Shown: positions 1 to 6,065, numbered from the stretch's first letter. The stretch is DNA of 6,354 bases from Candidatus Omnitrophota bacterium (GCA_026387135.1 JAPLMH010000028.1:1-6354), one strand, 5' to 3'. Notes: generated by a model from the letters alone, not told the origin. Numbers and translations are program-made.

Positions 1-1
1 T

Positions 2-916
2 GATGATAAATTTGAAAGAGGCATAGACTGGGATGCTATGATATCCGGAAAGGCATGGCAGAAGTGGCTAAAGGTAGGCACTATAGATCTAAAAGGATTT
101 TTCCCATCCACTCTGACGATCCCTTCTCAGAAGGTTACGGTCGGCACTCTGGCGCAGGAAAATTATACTTCCATCATAAGATTCCTCCAGACATACGGTG
201 ATACGAGAACGCTCTCCCGCCCGCGCCTTGCGGTAGTGGATAACCAGGAGGCCAAGATATTGGTAGGAACGAGGCAGGCCTATGTGAGCCAGACCTTGAG
301 CCAGGCAGGCACGGGCACCACCGTAACATCGGAGTCTATCCAGTTCGTTGACGTAGGGGTAAAACTGAATGTGGTGCCGTCCATATCGAGTGACGGATTC
401 ATAGTGATGAAGATAAAGCCCGAGGTGAGCGCGGTCGAGACCACTCTCACAACGTACCTCGGAAGCACCATACCTATAATAAAGACCTCTGAAGCCGAAA
501 GTGTAGTTAAGGTCAAAGACGGCACCATGATAATGATAGGCGGGATGATAAAAGAAGAGAGTCCGGATGATATTACTGGTTGGCCATACCTGTCTAAGTT
601 AAAAGGTGCGGGGTTTCTATTTGGCAAGAGAACTGTTCAGAGAAGGCGCACCGAGCTTGTGATATTCATTACGCCTCACATCATCACGGGCGAAGCACCT
701 GTGGATGATCACACAGTCGAAGATCTGGTGCCGGCAGAGATCGTGCCGGGGGATCTCAAGAGAGACATGATAGACGAGAAGATAAAGGAAGATATCCTGT
801 CCAAGAAAGCGCCTAAAGCCAAGCTCTTTGCGCTAAAGGACCAGGCGGCTAATTCAGCCCCGAAGGGCGGGGAAGATACTGTCAGGGAAAGATCCAAGGG
901 GCTTAAGAGTTATTGA
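2..916 (+). CDS. Secretin (GspD/PilQ/MshL superfamily), copy A, 5'-truncated by window edge
   Basis: The open frame runs from base 2, before the first internal ATG at 38. The codons from 2 (DDKFERGIDW) align with NDEFQRGIDW of the complete secretin downstream, so the gene begins outside the window and 304 residues are visible. They cover the secretin C-domain that forms the outer-membrane beta-barrel: TRTLSRPRLAVVDNQEA, the SIQFVDVGVKLNVVP strand, KTSEAESVVKVKDG, a GWPYLS motif (from 578) and the terminal FITPHII. A charged tail of about 75 residues follows, with LVPAEIVPGDLK and a final KGLKSY that are also conserved in the downstream copy. The usual IPxLGxLF lip motif is replaced by SKLKGAGFLFG. 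Between 281 and 538 it is about 95% identical in DNA to copy B (3784-4041), far more than its flanks. Role (family knowledge): a homo-oligomeric outer-membrane pore for secretion or pilus extrusion. The exact subtype cannot be settled without the N-domains. Confidence 0.93.
   Translation, partial: DDKFERGIDWDAMISGKAWQKWLKVGTIDLKGFFPSTLTIPSQKVTVGTLAQENYTSIIRFLQTYGDTRTLSRPRLAVVDNQEAKILVGTRQAYVSQTLSQAGTGTTVTSESIQFVDVGVKLNVVPSISSDGFIVMKIKPEVSAVETTLTTYLGSTIPIIKTSEAESVVKVKDGTMIMIGGMIKEESPDDITGWPYLSKLKGAGFLFGKRTVQRRRTELVIFITPHIITGEAPVDDHTVEDLVPAEIVPGDLKRDMIDEKIKEDILSKKAPKAKLFALKDQAANSAPKGGEDTVRERSKGLKSY
281..538. repeat. Near-identical secretin core, copy A (paired with 3784-4041)
   Basis: This is the partner of the segment at 3784-4041, with 13 differences in 258 bases by manual alignment and no gaps. 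It encodes the stretch from YVSQTLSQAGTGTTV to KDGTMIMI in the secretin pore domain, that is, the strands around the gate and inner barrel. The regions before 250 and after 540 are clearly more diverged than this core. Confidence 0.9.
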
Positions 917-931
917 TACAATTGCTATACT
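903..931 (+). promoter_or_regulatory. Weak sigma70-like promoter candidate
   Basis: TTAAGA (903-908) and TATACT (926-931) are separated by 17 bases and match the bacterial -35/-10 consensus at 4/6 and 5/6. Transcription would begin inside the palindrome at 931-948, which would suit repression by a bound protein. The -35 box lies within the end of copy A. AT-rich gaps produce such matches by chance, so this is only a candidate for an internal promoter driving the genes from 975 onward. Confidence 0.2.
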
Positions 932-948
932 TTAAGTAATTACTTTAA
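931..948. promoter_or_regulatory. Near-perfect 18-bp palindrome, candidate operator
   Basis: The sequence TTTAAGTAATTACTTTAA is symmetric except for one base pair (933/946), with a perfect 12-bp core AAGTAATTACTT at 934-945. It lies in the only real intergenic gap between the copy-A secretin and the MerR-type gene, 27 bases before that start codon. It is AT-rich with no T-run, so it does not look like a terminator. An operator for the adjacent DNA-binding protein is an inference from position and symmetry. Confidence 0.4.
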
Positions 949-974
949 CTACATAATACGGAGAAGGTACACTC

Positions 975-1196
975 TTGAAGAAGATCTCGGCGCAGGACAT
1001 CGTAAAGAAGTTCGGCATAAAGTACCACACTCTCAACTATTACACTACGATGGGGCTATTGCCTCTTTCGGGTAAGAGCGGCAATAGACGTATGTATGAT
1101 GAGAACGAGATACGGACGAGGCTTGACGATATCATGCGCCTCTCGCAGGAAGGTTACCCTTTGAACCTTATACGCAAGAAACTGGTGGGGATATGA
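975..1196 (+). CDS. Small MerR-type helix-turn-helix protein without effector domain
   Basis: A 73-residue protein starting with TTG, chosen because GGAGAAGG (960-967) sits 7 bases upstream. Residues 4-30 form the MerR helix-turn-helix (ISAQDIVKKFGI, then YHTLNYYTTMGLLP). RRMYDENEI (38-46) is the wing with the characteristic R-x-Y, and RLDDIMRLSQEGYPLNLIRKKL (49-70) matches the conserved MerR helices after the wing. The protein ends there: the dimerisation coiled coil and ligand-binding C-terminus of full MerR regulators (usually 110 residues or more) are absent. Its stop overlaps the ATPase start as ATGA (1193-1196), so the two are probably translationally coupled. It may bind DNA and regulate this cluster (the palindrome at 931-948 is the obvious target), or act as an excisionase-like architectural or adaptor protein. 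Family assignment is fairly secure; function is inferred. Confidence 0.8.
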   Translation: MKKISAQDIVKKFGIKYHTLNYYTTMGLLPLSGKSGNRRMYDENEIRTRLDDIMRLSQEGYPLNLIRKKLVGI

Positions 1197-1967
1197 GCTA
1201 TTTTAAGATACTAGGATTGGACAGGGAGCCTTTTTCCACGAGCCCTGACCCCGCCTTCTTTTATGAATCGCAGGAGCACCACGCCGCTCTCATGAGGCTC
1301 ATGATAGAGATACGTTTGAAGAGGGGCCTAAGCCTGATACTCGGAGACGTGGGGACGGGCAAGACTACGCTTTCGCGTAAACTCTTCCAGATGCTGAAAG
1401 AACGCACCGACATAATATTCCATATGGTGATGGATCCCACATACGATAGCGAGAAATTACTGCTCGATTCTCTTGTCCGCACATTTGGGATAGATATGGG
1501 CCTGGGGCCAGATCGTTCGATATTGGACTATAAGGAAGAGATAAAGAAGTATCTATATAGAACGGCGGTCGATGAGAATAAGATAGTAGTCCTCCTGGTG
1601 GACGAGGCGCAGAAGCTGAATGCGATGTCGCTTGAGATCCTGAGGGTGATGCTTAACTATGAAACCAATGAATTCAAGCTCCTGCAGGTGGTCCTGCTGG
1701 GCCAGCTTGAGCTCCTGCCGCGTCTCAGAGAGATAAATAATCTATGGGACAGGATAAGCCTGAAGTACATGCTGAACCCGCTGGATGAAGAAGAGACTAG
1801 ACTTATGAATAAAGGAGATCTATCAATATACTCAAGGCTATCCTAGGCGCATATCTATGTTATGCCACAATGCGCTGAAGGCCCTGGTTATGGTGAATAA
1901 ACCTATAGTGGATGTGAATATAATCCGTGACATAATGAGTAAGGATATATGGCAAAAGACGACATGA
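1193..1967 (+). pseudogene. ExeA/MshM-type AAA ATPase, disrupted by internal deletion and frameshift
   Basis: Reading from ATG 1193 gives 217 residues to the TAG at 1844-1846. MSYFKILGLDREPFSTSPDP is the typical ExeA/GspA N-terminus. Walker A is GDVGTGKT (51-58), Walker B VLLVDE (133-138, followed by AQKL), sensor 1 lies near LLGQLEL (168-174) and NNLWDRISLKYML carries the likely arginine finger (R187). Homology stops near EEETRLM (199-205). The expected continuation appears in another frame from about 1809: IKEIYQYTQGYPRRISMLC, then HNALKALVMVNKPIV and IIRDIMSKDIW, ending at TGA 1965-1967. It contains the sensor-2-like GYPRR. The join lacks roughly 25 residues that normally lie between these blocks, so a single-base indel alone does not explain it. 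The intact gene would have overlapped the next one. Family role: an inner-membrane-associated ATPase aiding secretin assembly (ExeA) or MSHA pilus biogenesis (MshM). Alternatives are a misassembly or a functional truncated 217-residue protein. No peptidoglycan-binding domain is present. Confidence 0.82.
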
Positions 1968-2575
1968 CGCCTGAAGAGAGGCTTTTGAAGATAATCGAGA
2001 ATCCGAATACGGAAAAGCGCAAAGAGTCTTTGGCCGCCAAAGTGAGATCGTTCGATCCCGGGTCCGTAAAAGAGTGGTTCTCCGGTATCCGCATGGATAA
2101 GGATATTCTTAAAAAGATAAACCTAAAAGCGATCAATAAGATCATAGCAGTCATATGCGCCCTTGTTACCTTAATATGGATATTCGATTTTGGATCGGGC
2201 GGCATATCGCTGGCAAAACGTTTTAAGAGGATATCCTCCGGTGAATCTCTCGTTTTGCCGGATGAGGGAAAGCGGCCGAAGATAGATGTTGCAATAGATG
2301 AGGCCATGACCCAGGCAAGAAAGAGGAACGTCTTTACATTCGTACCCACTAAAGAGGAGGCAGCCTCCGCGGTAAGCGTAGGGCCCACTCTGAGTAATTT
2401 TAAGCTTGTCGGCATCCTGTGGAGCGATAACCCGCAGGCCATGATAGAGAATTCACAGGAGCAGAGGACATACTTTGTTTCAAAAGGGGACAAAATAGGC
2501 GATTTGGATGTAAGGAGCGTACTGAGAGACAAGGTAATGCTTGGTAAAGATGATCAGGAGTGGGAGTTAAGATGA
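1949..2575 (+). CDS. GspC/PilP-like inner-membrane secretin partner
   Basis: A 208-residue protein: a charged cytoplasmic N-terminus (1-60), one membrane helix at about 62-80 (INKIIAVICALVTLIWIF), a periplasmic linker, then a C-terminal domain at about 148-208 resembling the GspC homology region or PilP fold. Visible signatures are LSNFKLVGILWSD, PQAMIEN, the GDKIGDLDVRSV turn and VMLGKDDQEWEL. In these families the domain contacts the N0 domain of the secretin, tying the inner-membrane platform to the outer-membrane channel. The ATG at 1949 has AAGGA (1941-1945) upstream, only 3 bases away. An alternative ATG at 1964 (M6) would form an ATGA overlap with the ancestral stop of the ATPase (1965-1967), the junction style used elsewhere in this operon, but has no good ribosome site. 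The gene overlaps the secretin by ATGA (2572-2575), as expected for a cognate pair. No PDZ domain is seen. Confidence 0.75.
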   Translation: MAKDDMTPEERLLKIIENPNTEKRKESLAAKVRSFDPGSVKEWFSGIRMDKDILKKINLKAINKIIAVICALVTLIWIFDFGSGGISLAKRFKRISSGESLVLPDEGKRPKIDVAIDEAMTQARKRNVFTFVPTKEEAASAVSVGPTLSNFKLVGILWSDNPQAMIENSQEQRTYFVSKGDKIGDLDVRSVLRDKVMLGKDDQEWELR

Positions 2576-4392
2576 AGCGCGTCATAATACTGTTGATAAC
2601 AATTGCTTTTATCTCATCATCGTTCGTATATTGTGATGAGCCCGATCGGCTCAGCCCGGATCAGCCGCCACCGCCTATATCAGAGTCCAATATGCCTCCC
2701 AGGCCGGCAGATCCGATGCCGCAAATGGAAGCGCCGCAGCCTGCGCCATCGCCACAGTCCGAGCCGGCGTCACAGCAGCAGGCTTCAATACGAGAGTCGG
2801 CGCCAAAAACGGTAAGCGAAGACTCCAAAATATCTCTGGACCTGAAGGGTATCGACATAGTCGAGCTCTTAAGGATACTCTCTCTCAAGACCGGCCTGAC
2901 CATAGTGCCCAGTAAAGGCGTGACGGGCAGGGTTAATATATATCTGAATGATCTTCAGTTTGACGACGCCTTTAATATCATTCTCCTGAGCCAGGACCTT
3001 GCCGCGGACAGGAAAGGTAGCGTGATAAATGTCATGACATCCGCTGAATATGAAAAACTGTATGGCAGGAAATATACCGACAAAAGAAGGGTCAGGCGCT
3101 TAAAGTTAAATTATGCCAAGCCCTCTGTCGTCTTCAATGCCCTGGGCCAGCTGAAATCCGATATCGGCAAGATAATAGTGGACGAGGCGTCCGGCACTAT
3201 AATACTTATCGATACGCCCGAAAGGTTAAAGATGCTGGAAGAGGCTGTGAAGAGACTCGACCAGCCTCTCGATACGGAGACCTTCGACTTAAAATACGCC
3301 AAGCCCGCGGATATTAAGGCTCAGCTTTCGGCGGCTATTACCCCGGGGCTCGGAGAAGTCTTTGTGGATGAAAAATCCGGCAAGGTCGTAGTCTCGGATA
3401 TGCCGGACAAGGTAGCTAAGATCAGGCGCATGGTGAGAGCTTTTGATACCGCCCCCTTACAGGTATTTGTAGAGGCCGAGATAGTGGAGATATTGCTTAA
3501 TGATGAATTCCAGCGTGGCATAGATTGGACTAAAGTCTTTGGAGAGGAAGAGTGGATGAAGTGGTCCAAACTTTTAGGACTCTCTTTGGTGGGAGCGTTT
3601 CCCGCAGTCCCCGCTCTTGCAGGGGCCTTCCAAAAGGTCACGGTCGGAACGCTCGCTGCTAACAAATATACGGCTACGTTAAAATTCCTCCAGACATACG
3701 GTAAGACGAGAACCCTCTCCCGTCCGCGTTTGGCGGTAGTGGATAATCAGGAGGCCAAGATATTGGTGGGTAAACGCGAGGCTTATGTGAGCCAGACCTT
3801 GAGCCAGGCGGGCACGGGCACCACCGTAACATCGGAGTCTATACAGTTCGTAGATGTAGGAGTAAAGCTTAATGTGGTGCCGTCCATATCGAGTGACGGA
3901 TTCATAGTGATGAAGATAAAGCCCGAGGTGAGCTCGGTCGAGACTACGCTCACAACGTACCTCGGGAGCACCATACCTATAATAAAGACCTCTGAGGCCG
4001 AAAGCGTAGTTAAGGTCAAAGACGGCACCATGATAATGATAGCGGGCTTGATGAGAGAGGAGAATATCGATAGCATAAGCGGCTGGCCATACTTATCCAA
4101 AATGAAAGTGCTTGATACTGCATTTGGGAATAGGAATACCCAAAAAAAGAACACCGAACTCATAGTATTCATCACTCCTCATATAATTACCGGCGAAGCG
4201 CCCGTAGAGGATAATGAGCTTGAAACGTTGGTGCCGGCAAGCATCATACCGAAGGATCTTAAGGAAGATATAATAGACGATAAGATAAAGAAAGATATAA
4301 ATCTGAAGAAAAAAGGGGCAGCGCCCTTTTCTGAAACGTCCGGCGCAGGCATCGCCGACAAGATGAAAGGAATTAAAAGATATGAGAAATAA
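2572..4392 (+). CDS. Secretin (GspD/PilQ/MshL superfamily), copy B, complete
   Basis: A 606-residue outer-membrane secretin. The ATG at 2572 is chosen over an upstream GTG (2560) because it begins a clear signal peptide (MKRVIILLITIAFISSSFVY), has GGGAG at 2562-2566 and makes an ATGA overlap with the upstream gene. Cys21 follows the hydrophobic stretch, but FVYC is a poor lipobox. Residues 24-70 are a Pro/Gln/Ser-rich linker. About 86-165 is the N0/STN domain (ISLDLKGIDIVELLRILSLK). About 172-235 and 238-296 are two N1-type repeats (LNYAKPSVVFNAL and LKYAKPADIKAQL, each followed by DEASGTIIL or DEKSGKVVV). About 300-540 is the pore domain with SRPRLAVVDNQEA, SIQFVDVGVKLNVVP, KDGTMIMIAG and FITPHII (533-539). 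The lip motif GWPYLSKMKVLDTAFG (504-519) is degenerate. A charged tail of about 65 residues (LVPASIIPKDLK to KGIKRYEK) resembles a pilotin-binding S-domain in position. Whether it serves secretion or a pilus is open. Confidence 0.95.
   Translation: MKRVIILLITIAFISSSFVYCDEPDRLSPDQPPPPISESNMPPRPADPMPQMEAPQPAPSPQSEPASQQQASIRESAPKTVSEDSKISLDLKGIDIVELLRILSLKTGLTIVPSKGVTGRVNIYLNDLQFDDAFNIILLSQDLAADRKGSVINVMTSAEYEKLYGRKYTDKRRVRRLKLNYAKPSVVFNALGQLKSDIGKIIVDEASGTIILIDTPERLKMLEEAVKRLDQPLDTETFDLKYAKPADIKAQLSAAITPGLGEVFVDEKSGKVVVSDMPDKVAKIRRMVRAFDTAPLQVFVEAEIVEILLNDEFQRGIDWTKVFGEEEWMKWSKLLGLSLVGAFPAVPALAGAFQKVTVGTLAANKYTATLKFLQTYGKTRTLSRPRLAVVDNQEAKILVGKREAYVSQTLSQAGTGTTVTSESIQFVDVGVKLNVVPSISSDGFIVMKIKPEVSSVETTLTTYLGSTIPIIKTSEAESVVKVKDGTMIMIAGLMREENIDSISGWPYLSKMKVLDTAFGNRNTQKKNTELIVFITPHIITGEAPVEDNELETLVPASIIPKDLKEDIIDDKIKKDINLKKKGAAPFSETSGAGIADKMKGIKRYEK
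3784..4041. repeat. Near-identical secretin core, copy B (paired with 281-538)
   Basis: Aligned by hand at a constant offset of 3503, bases 3784-4041 and 281-538 differ at 13 of 258 positions, only one of which changes an amino acid (Ser/Ala at 3934/431). A run of 63 bases is identical (3871-3933 and 368-430). Immediately downstream, the similarity falls sharply (IKEESPDDITG versus MREENIDSISG). This is the signature of a duplicated gene with a homogenised core. Confidence 0.9.
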
Positions 4393-4753
4393 TATGATAG
4401 TGGCATCGATATTAGTCGTCTCTCTGTCGTTTGCGGGATGCGCAAGAGTGCTGCCGAAGCGGATAAGCGTACAGGAATCGGCCGCGGAAAAGGGCGCGCT
4501 CTATGAAGAGCTGGGGACAGCCTATACCAAGGCCGGCCTCTATGATCAGGCTATAGAAGCCTATAAGAATTCCCTTGTATGCGATCCGAATAACGCCGAT
4601 ATTCACTATTATCTGGGCCTTCTTTATCAGAAGTCGAACAAAGATGTGGAGAAGGCGGTATTCCATTTTAAAAGATATCTGTATCTGAAGCCGGACGCTA
4701 AGAACAGAGAAGACGTCAGGTATCTGATAGAGATGGTTCTAAACAAAAGATAG
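4382..4753 (+). CDS. Small TPR lipoprotein, candidate pilotin
   Basis: A 123-residue protein. Its signal peptide MRNNMIVASILVVSLSFAGC ends in a lipobox-like FAGC with Cys20 as the lipidation site. Residue 21 is Ala rather than Asp, which suits outer-membrane sorting by the E. coli rule. Residues 38-71 are a canonical TPR (ELGTAYTKAGLYDQAIEAYK, then DPNN) and 72-106 a second, one residue longer (YYLGLLYQKSNKDVEKAVFHF, then KP). The ATG at 4382 overlaps the secretin end by 11 bases with GAAAGGAA upstream; ATG 4394 is an alternative. PilF/PilW-type pilotins are TPR lipoproteins that deliver secretins to the outer membrane. Position next to the secretin supports such a role by inference, although known PilF proteins have about six TPRs, not two. 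It could instead be a scaffold related to the TPR proteins that follow. Confidence 0.85.
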   Translation: MRNNMIVASILVVSLSFAGCARVLPKRISVQESAAEKGALYEELGTAYTKAGLYDQAIEAYKNSLVCDPNNADIHYYLGLLYQKSNKDVEKAVFHFKRYLYLKPDAKNREDVRYLIEMVLNKR

Positions 4754-4763
4754 GGAGAGAGAC

Positions 4764-5351
4764 ATGAAGACGAAGATAGCATTGCGGGTCTTGATCATCA
4801 CAGCCATATGCCTTTTTGGGTTCGGGGCCTATATTCTGGGCGGCCTCTTCTCCCAGAATGCGAAGCTCAACAGCTATGTGAAGATGCTCGAAAAAAATAT
4901 ATATCTGTTAAATGAAAACCTTTTGCAATACCAGCAATCGGATAAAGAGAAGTCCGCCGCGGGCAATGAAGCGGTATCTTATCTTAATTGGAAATATCTG
5001 CTTAAGGAGCAGGTAGATCAGACTGCCCAGATATTTAGCGACAAAGCGGCTGCATTAAAGAGCGCCGGCAAAGATAAGATACTCGACTCGCTTTTATACT
5101 ATAATGCCGGGCTTGCCCAGACGATGAATTCAAACTTCTCTGCCGCAATAGCGGCTTTTGAAGAAGCGGTAAGGCTCGATCCAAAAAATGGTTATGGCTA
5201 CTATAATTTAGGTATGCTCTACCGGGCATATAGTAAAGATAATGCCAAAGCGCTCTATTGTTACAAAAAATATATGGAAATTTTTCCGAGAGGTATTTAT
5301 TCAAGCGTAGTAAAGAGCAGGATAGATCAACTGGAGGAGCCGAAACCATGA
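4764..5351 (+). CDS. Membrane-anchored TPR protein
   Basis: A 195-residue protein with a single N-terminal membrane helix at about 7-29 (ALRVLIITAICLFGFGAYIL) and no lipobox cysteine, followed by a helical, probably coiled-coil region (33-100). Two TPRs follow: about 110-143 (LLYYNAGLAQTMNSNFSAAI, then DP) and 144-178 (YGYYNLGMLYRAYSKDNAKA, then FP). The C-terminal part should face the periplasm if the anchor behaves as a signal anchor. GGGAG (4753-4757) lies 6 bases before the ATG, 10 bases after the preceding gene, and its stop overlaps the next start as ATGA (5348-5351). The second TPR has the same extra residue as those in the flanking paralogs. MshN, a TPR protein of MSHA loci, is the nearest analogue by context, but this is an inference and the specific function is not recognised. 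Confidence 0.82.
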   Translation: MKTKIALRVLIITAICLFGFGAYILGGLFSQNAKLNSYVKMLEKNIYLLNENLLQYQQSDKEKSAAGNEAVSYLNWKYLLKEQVDQTAQIFSDKAAALKSAGKDKILDSLLYYNAGLAQTMNSNFSAAIAAFEEAVRLDPKNGYGYYNLGMLYRAYSKDNAKALYCYKKYMEIFPRGIYSSVVKSRIDQLEEPKP

Positions 5352-6058
5352 AGAATAAGGTATATATAATAGCCATTGCCATATTAGCGGCGATCCTGTT
5401 GCTGGTTTCGATCTTCTTTATCCTGCATGCGAATAAATTAAAAAGCCGGATCAGCCAGAGTGTTAATATGATCCAGAAAGTAGAGTCGGAGCTATCCCGT
5501 GCCCGCGAAGAGAAAGAAAGCATGGCCAAATCCAATGAAAAGCTTCAATCGGACAGCGTCTCTTATCTTGCGATAAATTCGAAATTGACGAGCGAAAAAG
5601 ATGAGATTGACAAAAAGCTGCAGGGCGCCCAAAAAATCATAGAAACTAAAGAGGCAAACTTGCAGAGGGTACAGCAGAGGCTTACGGACATAGAAAAAAG
5701 GGTCAACGCAGAAAAGAAAGAGCAGGATGAAAAGCTGGCGAAAGAGAAGAAGGCGCTGGAAAAGAAGGTTATAAAGACCGCAGTGGCCATAAAGAATGAG
5801 AGAGGCGTTTACCACTATAATCTCGGTGTGGCGTATGCGCAGGCAAAGCTTTATGGCGAGGCGATCGAAGAGTATGAAAAATCTATCAAATTCGACCCTG
5901 ACAATGCCGATACCTATTACAACCTTGGCGTATTATATGAAACTGTAGAGGCTGATACCGAAAAGGCTATAGCTAACTACAGGAGATACCTTGAGCTTAA
6001 TCCGGCGCCCGAAGATATTGATGAGATCCGGGGGCGCATAAAGAGATTGGGTGGGTAA
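5348..6058 (+). CDS. Membrane-anchored coiled-coil TPR protein
   Basis: A 236-residue protein. The start at ATG 5348 is chosen over longer in-frame readings because GGAGGAG (5333-5339) precedes it, it overlaps the previous stop as ATGA and it opens directly with a membrane helix (residues 5-27, VYIIAIAILAAILLLVSIFF). Residues about 30-148 are strongly charged Glu/Lys-rich heptads predicting a long coiled coil. Two TPRs end the protein: about 153-186 (VYHYNLGVAYAQAKLYGEAI, then DPDNA) and 187-221 (TYYNLGVLYETVEADTEKAI, then NP). The layout matches the preceding gene with an expanded coiled coil, and both carry VSYL at residues 71-74, so they are probably paralogs. The likely role is an inner-membrane-anchored periplasmic scaffold that positions or stabilises the secretin complex; this is inference from architecture only. 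Confidence 0.82.
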   Translation: MKNKVYIIAIAILAAILLLVSIFFILHANKLKSRISQSVNMIQKVESELSRAREEKESMAKSNEKLQSDSVSYLAINSKLTSEKDEIDKKLQGAQKIIETKEANLQRVQQRLTDIEKRVNAEKKEQDEKLAKEKKALEKKVIKTAVAIKNERGVYHYNLGVAYAQAKLYGEAIEEYEKSIKFDPDNADTYYNLGVLYETVEADTEKAIANYRRYLELNPAPEDIDEIRGRIKRLGG

Positions 6059-6065
6059 GAAATAA

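Noticed and set aside
280..627. Minus-strand open frames opposite both secretins (280-627 and 3783-4175) encode similar proteins, which could look like a conserved antisense gene.
   Set aside because: The similarity follows automatically from the duplicated, near-identical secretin core on the plus strand.
917..974. Possible rho-independent terminator after copy A.
   Set aside because: The only symmetric element is AT-rich without a GC stem or T-tract, so it fits an operator better than a terminator.
1903..2532. A 209-codon open frame on the minus strand opposite the GspC/PilP-like gene.
   Set aside because: The plus-strand frame has a membrane helix, a family-like C-terminal domain and overlaps both neighbours in operon style. 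The minus frame is a compositional shadow with no family features.
2560..2571. Longer N-terminus of copy B from GTG 2560 (adds four residues).
   Set aside because: ATG 2572 has a well-placed GGGAG, an ATGA overlap and an immediate signal peptide.
2603..2815. Arg/Ser/His-rich 70-codon plus-strand frame inside copy B.
   Set aside because: It is an out-of-frame reading of the Pro/Gln-rich linker with low-complexity composition and no ribosome site.
4143..4149. A AAA AAG heptamer in frame within copy B, the type of sequence used for -1 frameshifting in dnaX.
   Set aside because: No convincing downstream stem-loop was seen and a shift would destroy the last barrel strand. A-runs are expected in Lys-rich coding sequence.
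4311..4330. Terminator-like hairpin AAAAGGG/CCCTTTT inside the 3' end of copy B.
   Set aside because: The stem has only 7 pairs, three of them G-C, lies within coding sequence and has no T-run beyond the stem. Downstream genes overlap and appear co-transcribed.
5258..5347. Longer N-terminus for the protein at 5348, starting at 5258.
   Set aside because: It would overlap the previous gene by about 90 bases and put 30 non-family residues before the membrane anchor. GGAGGAG supports 5348.
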